Shown here in pieces: positions 9,310-16,984 of a stretch of DNA of 64,000 nt; position 1 is the first letter of the stretch, and the number at the start of each line of letters is the position of its first letter. The notes below the pieces were generated by a model. The model saw only the letters and a program-made list of their open reading frames with translations, ran no database searches and was not told the origin of the DNA. The position numbers and the translations under genes are program-made. Source of the DNA: Anaerolineales bacterium (GTDB lineage: Bacteria > Chloroflexota > Anaerolineae > Anaerolineales > Villigracilaceae); NCBI GenBank assembly GCA_030583925.1, contig CP129482.1:2914001-2978000 (forward strand), given 5' to 3'.

Positions 9310-9759
9310 TTATGGGATCGAGCGAACATTGAATACCACACCGGTATCGTCCGGGGTAAACTCAACTTCAAATTCTTGCACCTCACCAGATGCACATCGG
9401 ACGGGCCACTTCTCCACCCAAGCCCCGCTCGCATCAGGTTGTTGAAGAACTTCGATGTTAAGTCCCGCGCCTGAGGCTCTCTGGCATCCAATGCTGGCTG
9501 TCGCGAGCCGCATGAGATCCCAGACATCATCTCTGAGGATATCGTTCGCCAACCCACCGCTAGGAGGAACGCTAACCCCCGGATCCGATGAAGGCGTTGA
9601 CACTTCAAATGGCTGATCTCGAGGCGCCGAGAAAGTAAACCACCCTACAGCGGCGGCAATCACAACGCAACAACACAAAACAATTGCCGCGACCGCTACG
9701 ATAATGAGCGTCTTGTTCGATTTCGTTGGTTCTTTTTCTGATTGCATCTGGTTCTCCAT
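9310..9759 (-). CDS. Small membrane-anchored protein of unknown function
   Basis: 149 residues. A short Lys/Glu-rich cytoplasmic N-terminus is followed by one membrane helix at about 17-40 containing the unusual run LCCCVVIAAA. An outer domain of about 100 residues has two further Cys (IGCQRA and VRCASG) that could form a disulphide, and ends in a beta-rich segment. No family recognised. The ATG at 9759 is preceded by GGAGGAAC, an excellent site; an upstream in-frame ATG would lie inside the pgk terminator. It stands alone between two terminators. Confidence 0.75.
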   Translation of the reverse strand: MENQMQSEKEPTKSNKTLIIVAVAAIVLCCCVVIAAAVGWFTFSAPRDQPFEVSTPSSDPGVSVPPSGGLANDILRDDVWDLMRLATASIGCQRASGAGLNIEVLQQPDASGAWVEKWPVRCASGEVQEFEVEFTPDDTGVVFNVRSIP

Positions 9760-9781
9760 TGTTCCTCCGTGTATAAAAAAA

Positions 9782-9811
9782 GGGCAGAAGGAGATTTCTG
9801 TCCTTCTGCCC
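9782..9811 (-). terminator. Rho-independent terminator of the gap-pgk transcript
   Basis: A perfect 11-bp stem, GGGCAGAAGGA at 9782-9792 with its complement at 9801-9811, has an 8-base loop. On the minus strand it is followed by seven T. It sits 21 bases past the pgk stop. Confidence 0.92.
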
Positions 9812-9831
9812 ATCCTAAAGGTAATTCTACT

Positions 9832-11004
9832 TCATTTATTCTGTAATGCGGCAACGCCAGGCAATTCTTTGCCTTCCAAAAACTCTAGCGAGGCGCCGCC
9901 GCCAGTGGAGACATGCGTCATCTGTTTGGCGACTCCCGCCTTCTTGACCGCGCTCGCCGAATCGCCGCCGCCAATCACGGTGACTGCTTTGGATTCTGCC
10001 AACATGCGCGCGAGGGCAAACGTTCCTTCGGCGAACTTCGGCATCTCGAACACGCCGACGGGTCCATTCCAGACGATCAACCTGGCTCCCTCCAACGCGG
10101 CTTTATACACGCCGACGGTTTTCGGTCCCACGTCTAACATGCGCCAGCCCGCAGGGATTTTGTCCACGTCAACGACTTGGGTGTTCGCGTCCTCGGCGAA
10201 TTTGTCCGCGATGACCGCGTCCACTGGCAGAATCAATTTATCGCCAGATTTCGCCATGATCTCTTTCGCAGTCTCCAACGAGGACGCTTCAACGAGACTG
10301 TCTTGCATGTTTAGTCCCTGCGCGGCGAGGAAGGTGTTCGCCATCCCTCCGCCGATGATGAGCTTGTCGCATTTGGCGAGCAGGGTTTCGACGACGAGAA
10401 TCTTGTCGCTGATTTTCGCACCACCGAGAATCGCAATGTAGGGATGTTCAGGATTCGCTACCGCACGCCCGAGGTATTCGAGTTCCTGCTCCATCAAGAA
10501 GCCTGAAACGGCTGGCAGGAATCGGGCGACGCCTTCAGTGGAGGCGTGAGCGCGGTGCGCCGACCCGAACGCGTCGTTAACGTATACTTCGCCAAGCGAA
10601 GCAAGTTGTTTTGCAAATTCGCGGTCGTTCTTCTCTTCGCCCGCGTGGAAGCGCGTGTTTTCGAGCATCAACACATCGCCAGACTTCATCGCTTTCGCCA
10701 TTTTTTCAACATCGGGTCCCACGCAATCGGGCGCCATGTTGACGGGACGCGCTAAAAGGGCGGATAAAACTTCCGCCGCCGCGCGCAGGCCGAATTGAGA
10801 ATCCGAAGCGGATTTTGGTCGCCCCAAATGACTCATCAAGATGACGGACGCGCCCTGATCCAAGCAATATTGAATCGTCGGCAGGGCGGCGCGGATGCGC
10901 TTGTCGTCGGTCACTTTGCCGTCCGCCATTGGGACGTTGAAATCCACGCGCATCAACACGCGTTTGTTTTTGAGGTCAATGTCTTTGACGGTTTTTTTGT
11001 TCAT
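9832..11004 (-). CDS. pgk: Phosphoglycerate kinase
   Basis: Transfers phosphate between 1,3-bisphosphoglycerate and ADP. The 390-residue protein has the family landmarks in order: RVDFNVP near the N-terminus, MSHLGRPK (substrate-binding), [13 protein letters not shown], and in the C-terminal nucleotide domain [10 protein letters not shown] and [11 protein letters not shown]. The length is normal. The ATG at 11004 gives the usual N-terminus ([11 protein letters not shown]) and has GGAG six bases before it; a longer frame would run into the intergenic hairpin. It is downstream of gap with an 89-base gap. Confidence 0.98.
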   Translation of the reverse strand: MNKKTVKDIDLKNKRVLMRVDFNVPMADGKVTDDKRIRAALPTIQYCLDQGASVILMSHLGRPKSASDSQFGLRAAAEVLSALLARPVNMAPDCVGPDVEKMAKAMKSGDVLMLENTRFHAGEEKNDREFAKQLASLGEVYVNDAFGSAHRAHASTEGVARFLPAVSGFLMEQELEYLGRAVANPEHPYIAILGGAKISDKILVVETLLAKCDKLIIGGGMANTFLAAQGLNMQDSLVEASSLETAKEIMAKSGDKLILPVDAVIADKFAEDANTQVVDVDKIPAGWRMLDVGPKTVGVYKAALEGARLIVWNGPVGVFEMPKFAEGTFALARMLAESKAVTVIGGGDSASAVKKAGVAKQMTHVSTGGGASLEFLEGKELPGVAALQNK

Positions 11005-11029
11005 GGATGCTCCGCATGTAAACAAGGAA

Positions 11030-11070
11030 ACAGGTACACAAGTTCGAGCGGATTGCACTTGTGTACCTGT
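11030..11070. repeat. 14-bp perfect hairpin between gap and pgk
   Basis: ACAGGTACACAAGT at 11030-11043 and its complement at 11057-11070 enclose a 13-base loop. Further alternating GTGTAC-type sequence follows up to 11092. No U-run follows, so it is more likely an RNA-processing or stability element that lets gap and pgk be expressed at different levels, or a small repeat element. Confidence 0.55.
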
Positions 11071-11093
11071 CTACGTGTGTACGTGTATACCTC

Positions 11094-12104
11094 TTACAAA
11101 CTCTTCGCCATCATCGCCGCGAGATCGGCAGTGCGACAAGCATAGCCCCATTCGTTGTCGTACCACGCGACAACTTTGACCATGTTGCCGATGACGAGCG
11201 TATCGAGCGAACTGTAAACGGTCGAATACGTGGTGCCGCGCAGGTCGGTGGAGACGAGCGGCTCGTCGGTCACGTCGAGAATTCCCTCCATCGGACCACG
11301 CGCATATTCGACCATCGCCGCGCGGATGTCGTCGGCGGTCGCTTCTTTGTTGAGGGTCGCGGTGAAGTCAACGACAGACACGGTCGGCGTGGGAACGCGG
11401 AACGCCATGCCGCCAAACTTGCCTTTGAGCTCAGGGATGACAAGCCCGACAGCCTTTGCCGCGCCAGTCGCGGATGGGACGATGTTCTGCCCTGCGGCGC
11501 GCGCATCACGCGGGTCTTTCGCGCCGAGGTCTTGTAGTTTCTGCGAGTTGGTGTACGCGTGGACGGTGGTCAGCACGCCTTTTTCAATTCCGAATTTGTC
11601 GTTGAGGACTTTTGCAACGGGGGCAAGTCCGTTCGTGGTGCAGGAGGCGTTGGAAACGATGTTGTGTTTCTTCGGATCGTATTTGTCGTCGTTGACGCCG
11701 AGGACGATGGTGATGTCTTCATTTTTTGCAGGAGCCGAGATGATGACTTTCTTCGCTCCGCCCGATTCGATGTGCGCTTTGGCTTTGGTCGCGTCGGTAA
11801 ACAGACCCGTGGACTCGATCACGATATCTACGCCCATGTCTTTCCATTTGATGGCGGCGGGGTCGCGCTCGGCTGTGACTTTGACGGTCTTGCCGTCAAT
11901 GACGAGGTTGCCGTCCACGACTTCGACCGTTCCATCGTATTTCCCGTAGGTCGAGTCATATTTCAAGAGGTGCGCGTTGGTCGCCGCATCGAACAAATCG
12001 TTGACAGCAACCACTTCGATCTCGTTGGGATGCCTCTCTTTGATGGTGCGGAACACGAGCCGCCCGATGCGCCCAAATCCGTTGATGCCGATTTTTACTG
12101 TCAT
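11094..12104 (-). CDS. gap: Glyceraldehyde-3-phosphate dehydrogenase
   Basis: NAD(P)-dependent oxidation of glyceraldehyde 3-phosphate to 1,3-bisphosphoglycerate. The 336-residue protein has the Rossmann motif INGFGRIGR at 5-13 and the catalytic Cys155 in [19 protein letters not shown], the substrate loop and the C-terminal [11 protein letters not shown] are also present. The second Cys of the usual SCTTNCLAP signature is Gly here; it is not catalytic. GGAGG lies upstream of the ATG. It is first in a gap-pgk transcript, with tpiA about 2.5 kb further on. Confidence 0.98.
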   Translation of the reverse strand: MTVKIGINGFGRIGRLVFRTIKERHPNEIEVVAVNDLFDAATNAHLLKYDSTYGKYDGTVEVVDGNLVIDGKTVKVTAERDPAAIKWKDMGVDIVIESTGLFTDATKAKAHIESGGAKKVIISAPAKNEDITIVLGVNDDKYDPKKHNIVSNASCTTNGLAPVAKVLNDKFGIEKGVLTTVHAYTNSQKLQDLGAKDPRDARAAGQNIVPSATGAAKAVGLVIPELKGKFGGMAFRVPTPTVSVVDFTATLNKEATADDIRAAMVEYARGPMEGILDVTDEPLVSTDLRGTTYSTVYSSLDTLVIGNMVKVVAWYDNEWGYACRTADLAAMMAKSL

Positions 12105-12204
12105 TTCATTCCTCCGAAAATGATGTTTGTTGAGTTTCCTAATGTGATTTTATCATAAGGAAAATGCGAACGAAAATCGTGAGAAGCCAATCTTGAACAT
12201 CACT

Positions 12205-12558
12205 CTATCGCAATGGCAGATAAATGACATTGCCTTCCAATTCCCCTTCTTCGCTGAACTCCGCGAGCAAGAGAATATCTTCAATAGCGACGCCAATCGG
12301 AACAGAGCGATCAACCAAAACCACACCAGGCATCTTCTCTCCTTGCGTAACGCGTTCAAAAGCAAATTTTATGACGGTGTTTTTATCATGGGTTAGCAGG
12401 ACCCTGTTTTGTTGAGCCGCCCATTCCAATACAACAGGATCGCTTGCGCGGGCTAATTCAGTATCTTGAATTCGAACAATATCAAGGGAAGGCAATCTGC
12501 GTACTAATCCACGCAAAATATCGTTATTGAAGTTCTCATCCGCCGCTAGAAGAAGCAT
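12205..12558 (-). CDS. DUF5615 (PIN-like) protein, probable toxin-like partner
   Basis: 117 residues with the DUF5615 pattern: ADENFN near the N-terminus (acidic residues resembling a PIN active site), then VLLTHDKN and GVVLVDRSVP. DUF5615 proteins belong to the PIN-like nuclease superfamily and are usually encoded directly after a DUF433 gene in what looks like a toxin-antitoxin or regulatory pair. Here it starts 5 bases after the DUF433 stop. Nuclease activity is not demonstrated for the family as far as I know. Confidence 0.85.
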   Translation of the reverse strand: MLLLAADENFNNDILRGLVRRLPSLDIVRIQDTELARASDPVVLEWAAQQNRVLLTHDKNTVIKFAFERVTQGEKMPGVVLVDRSVPIGVAIEDILLLAEFSEEGELEGNVIYLPLR

Positions 12559-12563
12559 GGATA

Positions 12564-12890
12564 TTATTTCCCGCCAATTTGTCGCGCAAGCAACCTTTCG
12601 CGTATACCGATTGGATTATAGCGCGCCTCCGCTTGCGTTTGGAATTCACGCGCTTCTTTGTTTCGTTTCATTAGATACGCATCTACCTCGTCGCGTTTAC
12701 GCAGGTAATAGCCGATCACGGAATAGATATCTGCCAGTGGAACCGCTGGGTACTGTTGAGCGATCTCCTCCGCCGTTGCGCCATCTTTGAACGCTGTAAC
12801 GACCGTATCCAGAGTGACACGCGTATTACTCACACGGATAACGCCATCCGCATCAGTTTCTAAAGGAATAATTTCAGGCGCAATTACCAT
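12564..12890 (-). CDS. DUF433 protein, probable antitoxin-like DNA-binding partner
   Basis: 108 residues. The DUF433 core covers about residues 16-70: VIRVSNTRVTLDTVV, then the helix pair DGATAEEIAQQYP and the downstream helix VIGYYLRKRDEVDAYL. It folds as a helix-turn-helix-like module in related proteins. A charged C-terminal extension (71-108) could contact the DUF5615 partner. GAGG lies upstream of the ATG. The two genes form a self-contained cassette between gap and yvcK. Confidence 0.85.
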   Translation of the reverse strand: MVIAPEIIPLETDADGVIRVSNTRVTLDTVVTAFKDGATAEEIAQQYPAVPLADIYSVIGYYLRKRDEVDAYLMKRNKEAREFQTQAEARYNPIGIRERLLARQIGGK

Positions 12891-12930
12891 ATTTGCCTCG
12901 ATCTTTCATCTTGATTATAGCGCAAGTTCA

Positions 12931-14262
12931 TTACTCCAACGGACCCGTATACTCGTCCAGCACTTCGATCAAAGCGGAAGTCAGTTTATTCGAATCGTGC
13001 CGCCACGGTTGGGATTCGCTGATCAAGTCGGTGCAGAAGGTGCGTGGGTCGGCGAGTATCTTCTCGTCTGCGATCACCCATTGCGAGTCCTCGTTGAGTT
13101 GACCTTCATAATTGCTGTTGCACAATATCACGTCGAAGACGCGTTCGCCGATGTGTTCCTCCAGCGCGCGGACGTGGTCGTAGCACGTGAACAAATCCGT
13201 TTCGCCCGCTTGAGTGGCGAGGTTGCACACGTAGACTTTCACCGCGCGGCTGGAACGCATCGCGCCGAGCAAATCCTGCACGAGCAGGTTTGGCAAGAGA
13301 CTGGTGTACAAACTTCCAGGTCCAACAACGATCATATCCGCGTTGAGGATTGCCCTCAAAACAGGCGGATACGCAGGCGCGTCGTTCGGTTCAAGCCAGA
13401 CCCGCCGAACCTGACCCGCCATCTGCGGGATGCGACTCTCCCCCTCCACACGGACTTCGTTCACAACATGCGGCAATTGCATGTCCGCGACGAGTTGCAC
13501 ATCATGCAACGTGGAGGGAAGCACGCGTCCGCTGACCGATAAGACTTTGCCCGACTCGGCAATTGCGCCCTCGAAACTGCCAGTAATATCTGCCAGCGCG
13601 GTGATAAACAAATTGCCGAAGGAATGTCCGCTCAAATCGCCCGCGCCGCTGAAGCGATATTGAAAAAGTTGAGTCAACATCTGCTCATCGTTGGAGAGCG
13701 CGGCGAGGCAGTTGCGGATGTCGCCTGGCGGAAGAATCCCAAAGTCCGCGCGGAGGCGACCCGACGAGCCGCCGTCATCCGCGACGGTGACGACCGCCGT
13801 CAGATTCCGCGTAAACTCCTTCAACCCGCGCAAGAGATTCGACAGTCCATGCCCGCCGCCGATGGCGACGATGCGCGGTCCACGCTTGCGGCGGCGGTAA
13901 TCGCTCAAATCGTCGAGCAAGACGCGCCCCGTCCGTAGGTACGGACGAAGAAGCGAGCGATTGAGCCGCACGATGCCATAGCCGACGAGCCAAATCCCGA
14001 GTCCGCCAAACAACAGCGCTCTGATCTCGCGCGGCAGGAAGCGAAGCGATGCGTATGAAAGGAAGGTTAACAACAATTCGTTGGTCGAATCGGTGCGGTA
14101 CAAATCCAAAAGAAGGATGGCGAAGCCCACGCCTAACAACGTGACGCCTGCCATAATGAACAGAAACCAACGTTTGACGCCCAAGCCAGGCGTAAACCAC
14201 CGCGCTGCCTCGCGCAAATCTTCGAGAAACGGAAAACGAGCAACCCATTTACTTTTCGGCAT
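12931..14262 (-). CDS. yvcK: YvcK/CofD-like UDP-sugar-binding protein with membrane anchor
   Basis: 443 residues. Two membrane helices (about 34-54 and 82-98) precede a cytoplasmic CofD-like domain at about 130-430. The domain contains [39 protein letters not shown] and [12 protein letters not shown]. YvcK in Bacillus binds UDP-GlcNAc and coordinates carbon and cell-wall metabolism. The membrane anchor is absent from the Bacillus protein. The usual neighbours whiA and rapZ are not here. I chose the ATG at 14262 because the longer frame would be translated from an upstream hairpin repeat and a TACACT hexamer lies 6 bases before this ATG. Confidence 0.9.
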   Translation of the reverse strand: MPKSKWVARFPFLEDLREAARWFTPGLGVKRWFLFIMAGVTLLGVGFAILLLDLYRTDSTNELLLTFLSYASLRFLPREIRALLFGGLGIWLVGYGIVRLNRSLLRPYLRTGRVLLDDLSDYRRRKRGPRIVAIGGGHGLSNLLRGLKEFTRNLTAVVTVADDGGSSGRLRADFGILPPGDIRNCLAALSNDEQMLTQLFQYRFSGAGDLSGHSFGNLFITALADITGSFEGAIAESGKVLSVSGRVLPSTLHDVQLVADMQLPHVVNEVRVEGESRIPQMAGQVRRVWLEPNDAPAYPPVLRAILNADMIVVGPGSLYTSLLPNLLVQDLLGAMRSSRAVKVYVCNLATQAGETDLFTCYDHVRALEEHIGERVFDVILCNSNYEGQLNEDSQWVIADEKILADPRTFCTDLISESQPWRHDSNKLTSALIEVLDEYTGPLE

Positions 14263-14268
14263 GAAATG

Positions 14269-14274
14269 AGTGTA
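14269..14274 (-). promoter_or_regulatory. Putative -10 box of a leaderless yvcK transcript
   Basis: On the minus strand TACACT is followed by 6 bases (CATTTC) and then the ATG at 14262. No Shine-Dalgarno is present. The spacing places the transcript start at or next to the ATG. Confidence 0.4.
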
Positions 14275-14301
14275 GCAGGGATGGAAGGCGAAGTCAAACC
14301 T

Positions 14302-14399
14302 GACCCCCTCCCTGCCCTCCCCCAAAATCCGACTGAAGTTCGTCGGATTTTGGGGGAGGTGTCCTGCCATCGGCGGGACGGTGGGGGTCGGTCGGTTAT
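14302..14399. repeat. Nested inverted repeat between yvcK and the ROK kinase
   Basis: An 18-bp perfect stem (14316-14333 with 14342-14359) has an 8-base loop. A smaller hairpin lies at 14364-14378, and the outer arms GACCCCC and GGGGGTC are at 14302-14308 and 14393-14399. No U-run is present, so it is not an intrinsic terminator. It resembles a dispersed REP/MITE-like unit dropped between divergent genes. Confidence 0.65.
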
Positions 14400-14402
14400 A
14401 AT
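14397..14402 (+). promoter_or_regulatory. TATAAT -10 box of a leaderless ROK-kinase transcript
   Basis: A perfect TATAAT ends 7 bases before the ATG at 14410 and overlaps an in-frame ATG at 14401, which therefore cannot be in the mRNA. This decides the start codon at 14410. No -35 consensus was found. Confidence 0.6.
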
Positions 14403-14409
14403 GGCAACC

Positions 14410-15348
14410 ATGTCGCTCACAGTAGCCGTAGACCTCGGCGGCACGCACATCCGCGTTGCCTCCTACAACTCAGAAAGTATCACACCCGTAGCCCATTTCC
14501 GTACACGCACAAACGCCAGAGAACCTGGCGTATTTGATCGGTTGGTGCAGGCAATCGAAAACGTCTGGGATGCAAAGGCGACCTCCATCGGCGTCGCCTC
14601 CCCTGGTCCGCTCGACCCATACACGGGAACCATCCTCGCTACCCCGAACATCCTCGAATGGCAGAACTTCCCGCTTGCCTCCAAACTCTCCGAACACTTC
14701 GGCGTCCCCGTCCACATTGACAACGACGCCAACATGGCGGGCTTCGGCGAATGGACGTTCGGCGCGGGCAAGGGGCATCACAACCTCGTCTACCTCACCA
14801 TCAGCACGGGCGTCGGCGGCGGCGTGATCTGCAACGACACCCTCCTGCAAGGCTTTCACGGTCTCGGCGCCGAACTCGGTCACATGATCGTTGACCCAAA
14901 CGGTCCGCCGTGCGGATGCGGCAAGCACGGACACGTGGAAGCCTTTTCATCGGGGACTGCCATCGCGCGCTACACAGAAGAGCAAATCCAAGCGGGACAA
15001 AAATCCTCGCTTCCATCTCAGGGACAGCTGACCGCAAAACTGTTGGCGGACGCGGCGCTTCAAGGGGATTCGCTCGCTATTTCGGCATTTTCACGAGCTG
15101 GGCATTACCTCGGCATCGCGGTTGCCAATTACCTCGCCATCTTTGACCCGTCCATTGTGATCTTCGGCGGCGGAGTTTCGCAAGTCGGCGATCTGCTCTT
15201 CAAGCCGTTCGAGGAAAGTTTGCGCGAGCACACGTTTCATCCGCATTATTTGGATAATCTGGTCATCGCCAAAGCCGCGCTGGGCGACGATGTCGGTCTG
15301 CTCGGCGCGCTCGCATGGGCACGTTATAAACGAACGAGGGCGGAATGA
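14410..15348 (+). CDS. ROK family sugar kinase (glucokinase-like)
   Basis: A 312-residue ROK protein, probably phosphorylating glucose or a related hexose with ATP. The phosphate-1 motif DLGGTHIR is near the N-terminus. STGVGGGV, the substrate/zinc loop and the C-terminal IFGGGVSQ are in place. There is no N-terminal helix-turn-helix, so it is a kinase rather than a repressor. The ROK zinc motif is C168-G-C170-G-K-H-G-H175-V-E: the third Cys of the usual CxCGxxGCxE is His175, which could still bind zinc. The start at 14410 is set by the overlapping -10 box. It is divergent from yvcK. Confidence 0.88.
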   Translation: MSLTVAVDLGGTHIRVASYNSESITPVAHFRTRTNAREPGVFDRLVQAIENVWDAKATSIGVASPGPLDPYTGTILATPNILEWQNFPLASKLSEHFGVPVHIDNDANMAGFGEWTFGAGKGHHNLVYLTISTGVGGGVICNDTLLQGFHGLGAELGHMIVDPNGPPCGCGKHGHVEAFSSGTAIARYTEEQIQAGQKSSLPSQGQLTAKLLADAALQGDSLAISAFSRAGHYLGIAVANYLAIFDPSIVIFGGGVSQVGDLLFKPFEESLREHTFHPHYLDNLVIAKAALGDDVGLLGALAWARYKRTRAE

Positions 15349-15440
15349 AAACACGGATCGTCGTAGCGACTCCCATTTGGCTGGTCACCAAATGGTGGAC
15401 GGCGGATCGGGACGCGTAAAAATCGCCCGAAGCTGAACCA

Positions 15441-15470
15441 GCCTCACGTCGAGAATGAGGCGTTGCTTTT
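15441..15470 (+). terminator. Weak Rho-independent terminator after the ROK kinase
   Basis: GCCTCA at 15441-15446 pairs with TGAGGC at 15456-15461 across a 9-base loop, followed by GTTGCTTTTTA. The stem is short, so confidence is moderate. Confidence 0.45.
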
Positions 15471-15488
15471 TATCCAAAAAAATAGTTA

Positions 15489-15580
15489 ATGTCATTGCGA
15501 GACCCGCTCTGCGGGTCGAAGCAATCTCCCGAATGCGAGGAGATTGCTTCATCGGGCAAAGCCCTCCTCGCAACGACATG
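15489..15580. repeat. REP-like hairpin cluster
   Basis: The outer arms ATGTCATTGCGAG and CTCGCAACGACAT pair at 12 of 13 positions. Inside lie a hairpin GACCCGC/GCGGGTC (15501-15517) and a perfect 12-bp pair GAAGCAATCTCC/GGAGATTGCTTC (15518-15529 with 15539-15550). This closely resembles a family of intergenic repeats with 'GTCATTGCGAG...GAAGCAATC' found in many bacterial genomes. It ends 20 bases before the aminotransferase ATG. Confidence 0.75.
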
Positions 15581-15599
15581 AACACAAAAGGAGTTCGAA

Positions 15600-16928
15600 A
15601 TGGAAAAATTGAATCTGCCTGGACCGAAATCAAAGGCAATACTTGAACGTGACGCGAAAGTCATTTCGTCGTCGTATCCGCGCGCGTACCCATTCGTGAT
15701 GGATCACGGCAAAGGCGTGGAAGTGTGGGACGCCGACGGCAACCGCTTCATTGATTTTATGGCGGGCATTGCCGTGCTTTCGACGGGTCACTCGCACCCG
15801 AAAGTGGTGAAGGCGGTGAAAGACGCCGCCGAAAAGTTTTTGCACATCTCGTCCGATTTTTATCACGAGGGCTGGGTGCGCCTGAGCGAAAAGTTGGACG
15901 AGATCGCGCCGTTCGAGGAAGGAGCAAAAACATTTTTAACCAACTCGGGAACCGAAGCGGTCGAGACCGCCATCAAACTGGCAAAGTATCACACCAAGCG
16001 GCATAACTTCATCGGATTCTTCGGCGCGTTCCACGGACGCACGATGGGATCGGTGGCGTTCACCGCGAGCAAGCCGCATTATCATCGCGGGTTTTATCCG
16101 CTGATGCCGGGCGTCACGCACGTCCCCTACCCTGATGAATATCGCCCGATCCTGCATCGCAGAATGGGCGAAGATTACGGTGAAACCTGCGTGCGTTTCA
16201 TCGAGGAAGAAATTTTCGATCACAATGTGCCGGGCGACGAGATCGCCGGTATGCTGGTCGAGCCGATTCAAGGCGAGGGCGGCTACATTGTGCCGCCCGC
16301 CGGGTTCTTCCCCGCGCTGCGTAAGTTGTGCGATAAATACGGCATCATGCTGATCGTGGACGAAGTTCAATCGGGTATGGGGCGCACCGGAAAATGGTGG
16401 GCGGTGGAACACTTCGGCGTGGAGCCGGATATCGTCGTCTCCGCGAAGGGAATCGCTTCGGGTCTGCCGCTCGGCGCGTGCATCGCGCGAGAATCGGTGA
16501 TGACGTGGCCCAAAGGGACGCACGGCAACACCTACGGCGGCAACCCCATCGCCTGCGCCGCGTCGCTCGCGACCATCGAACTACTCGAGGAGAAATATCT
16601 CGCCAACGCGGCGGAGGTCGGGCAATACATGATCGACGCGCTGGAAGAAATTCAGGCGCGGCACACGTCAATGGGCGACGTGCGCGGTAAAGGCTTGATG
16701 ATCGGCGTAGAGTTTGTGAAAGACAAGAACACGAAAGAGCCAAACGAGGAAATCCGCAACATGATCGAAAAAACCGCCTTCGAGCATGGTCTGCTGACGC
16801 TCGGTTGCGGCAAGTCCACCATCCGCTTTGCGCCGCCGTTGAACATCACCAAAAAGGAGGCGGACGAAGGCTTGGAGCTCTTCGAGCATGCCGTGACGAT
16901 GTCCGAGCAGGAGCAGGGGTTGAGGTAA
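15600..16928 (+). CDS. Class-III PLP aminotransferase (4-aminobutyrate/acetylornithine type)
   Basis: 442 residues of the fold-type-I class-III family. LTNSGTEAVETAIKLAKY carries the phosphate-cup residues, FHGRTMG follows, and VDEVQSGMGRTGKW contains the Asp that contacts the pyridine nitrogen. The PLP Lys is K283 in VSAKGIASGLPLG. The long form (442 aa) and the N-terminal region favour the 4-aminobutyrate/'acetylornithine family' branch related to archaeal omega-aminotransferases over true ArgD. Substrate cannot be fixed from sequence. AAGGAG lies 7 bases before the ATG. Monocistronic, ended by the terminator at 16945. Confidence 0.9.
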   Translation: MEKLNLPGPKSKAILERDAKVISSSYPRAYPFVMDHGKGVEVWDADGNRFIDFMAGIAVLSTGHSHPKVVKAVKDAAEKFLHISSDFYHEGWVRLSEKLDEIAPFEEGAKTFLTNSGTEAVETAIKLAKYHTKRHNFIGFFGAFHGRTMGSVAFTASKPHYHRGFYPLMPGVTHVPYPDEYRPILHRRMGEDYGETCVRFIEEEIFDHNVPGDEIAGMLVEPIQGEGGYIVPPAGFFPALRKLCDKYGIMLIVDEVQSGMGRTGKWWAVEHFGVEPDIVVSAKGIASGLPLGACIARESVMTWPKGTHGNTYGGNPIACAASLATIELLEEKYLANAAEVGQYMIDALEEIQARHTSMGDVRGKGLMIGVEFVKDKNTKEPNEEIRNMIEKTAFEHGLLTLGCGKSTIRFAPPLNITKKEADEGLELFEHAVTMSEQEQGLR

Positions 16929-16944
16929 AAACAAAACTGAATCA

Positions 16945-16972
16945 AACGCCCCCGGAAATTTCCGGGGGCGTT
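16945..16972. terminator. Bidirectional terminator shared by aminotransferase and giant surface protein
   Basis: AACGCCCCCGGAAA (16945-16958) and its exact complement (16959-16972) form a 28-base palindrome. T-rich sequence follows on the plus strand (TTGTTGTTTCC) and a weaker T-containing stretch on the minus strand. It separates two convergent genes. Confidence 0.88.
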
Positions 16973-16984
16973 GTTGTTTCCAGA

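Noticed and set aside
11230..11949. 239-codon frame opposite gap
   Set aside because: Antisense shadow; the composition reflects the gap codons.
15936..16523. 195-codon frame opposite the aminotransferase
   Set aside because: Antisense shadow of a strongly conserved gene. No start signal.
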